Source of the DNA: CAYWBI01 sp964456445
GTDB taxonomy: Bacteria > Calditrichota > Calditrichia > Calditrichales > J004
Length of the DNA stretch: 7,398 nt
Direction of reading: 5' to 3'
Assembly: GCA_964456445.1 (NCBI GenBank)
Contig: CAYWBI010000184.1
Location: 1-7,398 of the forward strand
Positions 6,587 through 7,398 of the stretch are shown here, one piece after another. Every line of letters starts with the position of its first letter. The first letter of the stretch is position 1. Below the pieces are notes generated by a model that saw nothing but the letters and a program-made list of their open reading frames with translations, was not told the DNA's origin and did no database searches. The translations under genes and the position numbers were made by a program.

Positions 6587-6991
6587 ATGAAAATTGGAGG
6601 CCATGGCGTTAATATGAAACCCATCTTAAAAATTCCCAGATATATATTTTTTAAACTTTATATATGGAGCATAGGCTTATGGGGTAAAAATAGGGAGCCT
6701 CATATAAATGCGGTTTTTTTATTTGCAATTTTTTTATCTATAAATATTATGGACGCGTTATTAATGTTACGCAATCATTTCGGAATATCAATTACACATA
6801 TCCCGAAGATTGTTGGTCCTATACTAGTGTTTTCTATTTCAATAATCATTTATTTTGTCTATTCCTATAAAGATAAATACTTAAAAATTAAAAAAGAATT
6901 CGAGAATGAATCATCAAAACAAAAATTAGCAGGAAGTATTATGGTAGTATGCTACTTGATAATATCTTTTCTACTTCTCTATTTTATTTAA
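6587..6991 (+). CDS. Small three-helix membrane protein, probable orphan immunity protein
   Basis: ATG 6587 is preferred, with GAGGT 6 nt upstream; ATG 6614 is an alternative. The product of about 134 residues has a basic amphipathic start (PILKIPRYIFFKLYIWSIGLWGKNREP) and three hydrophobic helices: AVFLFAIFLSINIMDALLML, IVGPILVFSISIIIYFVYS and GSIMVVCYLIISFLLLYFI. A charged loop (YKDKYLKIKKEFENESSKQK) lies between the second and third. This layout, including the 'GKNREPHINAVFLF' stretch, resembles small inner-membrane proteins that I recall beside RHS genes in Bacteroidota, but I cannot give a family name. It lies 17 nt after the corrected end of the previous immunity gene, with no toxin tip between them. 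It may be an immunity gene whose toxin was lost, or a second partner for the orphan tip. DNA is strongly AT-rich compared with the RHS core. Gene call firm; function uncertain. Confidence 0.7.
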   Translation: MKIGGHGVNMKPILKIPRYIFFKLYIWSIGLWGKNREPHINAVFLFAIFLSINIMDALLMLRNHFGISITHIPKIVGPILVFSISIIIYFVYSYKDKYLKIKKEFENESSKQKLAGSIMVVCYLIISFLLLYFI

Positions 6992-7031
6992 ATCGAACTG
7001 CCATCTTATACTTCATTTCACAAGGACAGTA
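6992..7031 (+). other. Short spacer between the membrane protein gene and the third RHS scrap
   Basis: These forty bases between the TAA of the membrane protein and the start of the RHS-core similarity hold no gene, hairpin or promoter that I can support. Their end marks an abrupt recombination-like junction: core-type GC-rich sequence begins at 7032 without any upstream core. Confidence 0.4.
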
Positions 7032-7152
7032 GCCCTACGCCTTTGTGGGCAACGACCCGCTGAACCGCTATGATGTGCGGGGGCTTTATGATCGTGTAGT
7101 CGAAACGTGCCGGATAAAAATTGCCTTGTACCCATTTTCGTGTGCTGTATAA
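7032..7152 (+). pseudogene. Third RHS core-end remnant with a short dead tip
   Basis: Positions 7032-7085 match 5207-5260 at 53 of 54 bases; the only difference makes DVRGL from DVQGL. The fragment reads PYAFVGNDPLNRYDVRGL, the final strand of an RHS core, then continues for about 20 codons (YDRVVETCRIKIALYPF) to TAA 7150-7152. No start codon or upstream core is present, and the tail is too short for a toxin domain. It is the left edge of an older tip cassette whose toxin portion has been deleted. The near-identity to the second copy means a recent duplication, gene conversion, or a shared recent donor. Confidence 0.75.
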
Positions 7153-7170
7153 ATTTTGGGTATAAGGCAA
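7121..7170 (+). repeat. Inverted repeat, 13-bp arms around a 24-nt loop
   Basis: TTGCCTTGTACCC (7121-7133) can pair with GGGTATAAGGCAA (7158-7170), twelve Watson-Crick pairs and one G-U; one further A-T pair may extend it inward. The hairpin spans the end of the third RHS remnant, including its stop codon. No T-tract follows, so a simple intrinsic terminator is not well supported. It may be a small inserted palindromic element or a structured 3' end. Confidence 0.5.
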
Positions 7171-7215
7171 ATGCATTGACACAGTCGATGCGGTTCCTAA
7201 AAAACAAACGGTTCT

Positions 7216-7244
7216 TTTTTGTGCCTTTGAGTCTCCGCGGCAAA
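7216..7244. repeat. Possible short interspersed repeat (GTGCCTTTGAGTCTCCGCGG type)
   Basis: The stretch containing GTGCCTTTGAGTCTCCGCGG resembles the widespread intergenic motif family that I recall in the form 'TTTGTGCCTTTGCGTCTCCGTGG' (reverse: 'CCGCGGAGACGCAAAGG') from many environmental bacteria. The assignment is from memory of the motif's look, and only one copy is present here. It lies in DNA with no gene. Confidence 0.35.
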
Positions 7245-7260
7245 ACGTTTACCCCTTATA

Positions 7261-7343
7261 AAACCCCTTCGGGGTTTCGCCCTTAAATTGTCCTTTTTAC
7301 CAGGGCTTCGCCCTTCGCTCTGTTATAAACCCCGTTGGGGTTT
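7261..7343. repeat. Cluster of three perfect small hairpins, two sharing one stem
   Basis: AAACCCCTTCGGGGTTT (7261-7277) and AAACCCCGTTGGGGTTT (7327-7343) share an identical 7-bp stem with different 3-nt loops, and both are preceded by TATAA-like sequence. Between them AGGGCTTCGCCCT (7302-7314) makes a 5-bp stem. On the + strand no run of T follows. On the minus strand the first hairpin is followed by TTTTATAA, a weak terminator shape for a gene entering from beyond the window. A REP-like or composite repeat is equally possible. Confidence 0.5.
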
Positions 7344-7398
7344 AAACCGGGCTGGAAAAATAAGAAATAAGAAGTAGGAAGTAAAAAACAAGGTAAAA

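Larger units (their letters stand above)
7153..7398. other. Gene-free 3' end of the window
   Basis: No convincing coding frame is present on either strand. The stretch holds the right arm of an inverted repeat, an interspersed-repeat-like block, three small hairpins, and a purine-rich A/G tail from about 7354 to 7398 (repeats of AAGAAATAAG, AAGTAGGAAGT). It appears to be the boundary of the RHS locus, where repeats have gathered. Confidence 0.5.

Noticed and set aside
7013..7243. Minus-strand frame of 76 codons at the 3' end
   Set aside because: It runs antisense through the RHS scrap and the repeat block, with no recognisable protein features.

Overview
The window looks like the polymorphic-toxin end of an RHS (rearrangement hotspot) locus in a Bacteroidota genome, most likely Sphingobacteriaceae (Mucilaginibacter/Pedobacter type). 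The host guess rests on the flavour of the RHS core (YYYIKDHIGNIRVTVDE, YYPFGLRMPGMSY, GKELDQENGLNKYHFGWRDY), on an AT-leaning genome with GC-richer core DNA, and on short interspersed repeats that I recall from such genomes. It is an inference from sequence style, not a database result. No rRNA, tRNA, CRISPR or transposase is visible.

Layout, all on the + strand. (1) Positions 1-4284 hold the 3' part of one large RHS gene whose 5' end lies outside the window. It has a carbohydrate-binding-like beta-sandwich, a 'YLDGYGR' spacer region, degenerate YD repeats, the RHS-associated core, and a glycine-rich tip ending in an HETAH zinc-metallopeptidase motif. A single frame change at about 2743-2750 splits it into 1-2750 and 2731-4284. 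(2) Positions 4294-4797 encode a small predicted lipoprotein behind a perfect AGGAGG ribosome binding site, the natural immunity candidate for that tip. (3) Positions about 4862-6011 are a displaced 'orphan' RHS cassette: a second core end without a proper start, broken by a 25-nt insertion, fused to a different tip. (4) Positions 5995-6540, or 5995-6569 if a frame slip in an A9 run is corrected, encode a soluble immunity candidate overlapping the tip gene by 17 nt. (5) Positions 6587-6991 encode a three-helix membrane protein, probably a third immunity protein whose toxin is gone. (6) Positions 7032-7152 are a third scrap of RHS core end, 53/54 identical to part of the second. (7) The rest, to 7398, is non-coding with hairpins and short repeats.

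The picture is of an active toxin/immunity pair followed by an archive of older tips and immunity genes left by successive 3'-end replacements. The three immunity candidates are predicted to sit in three different places (lipid-anchored in the envelope, cytoplasm, inner membrane). This suggests that the toxins they answered act in different compartments. The most interesting points are the metallopeptidase tip with its lipoprotein partner, the two single-base frame breaks (RHS gene and second immunity gene), and the interspersed-repeat insertion in the orphan core.
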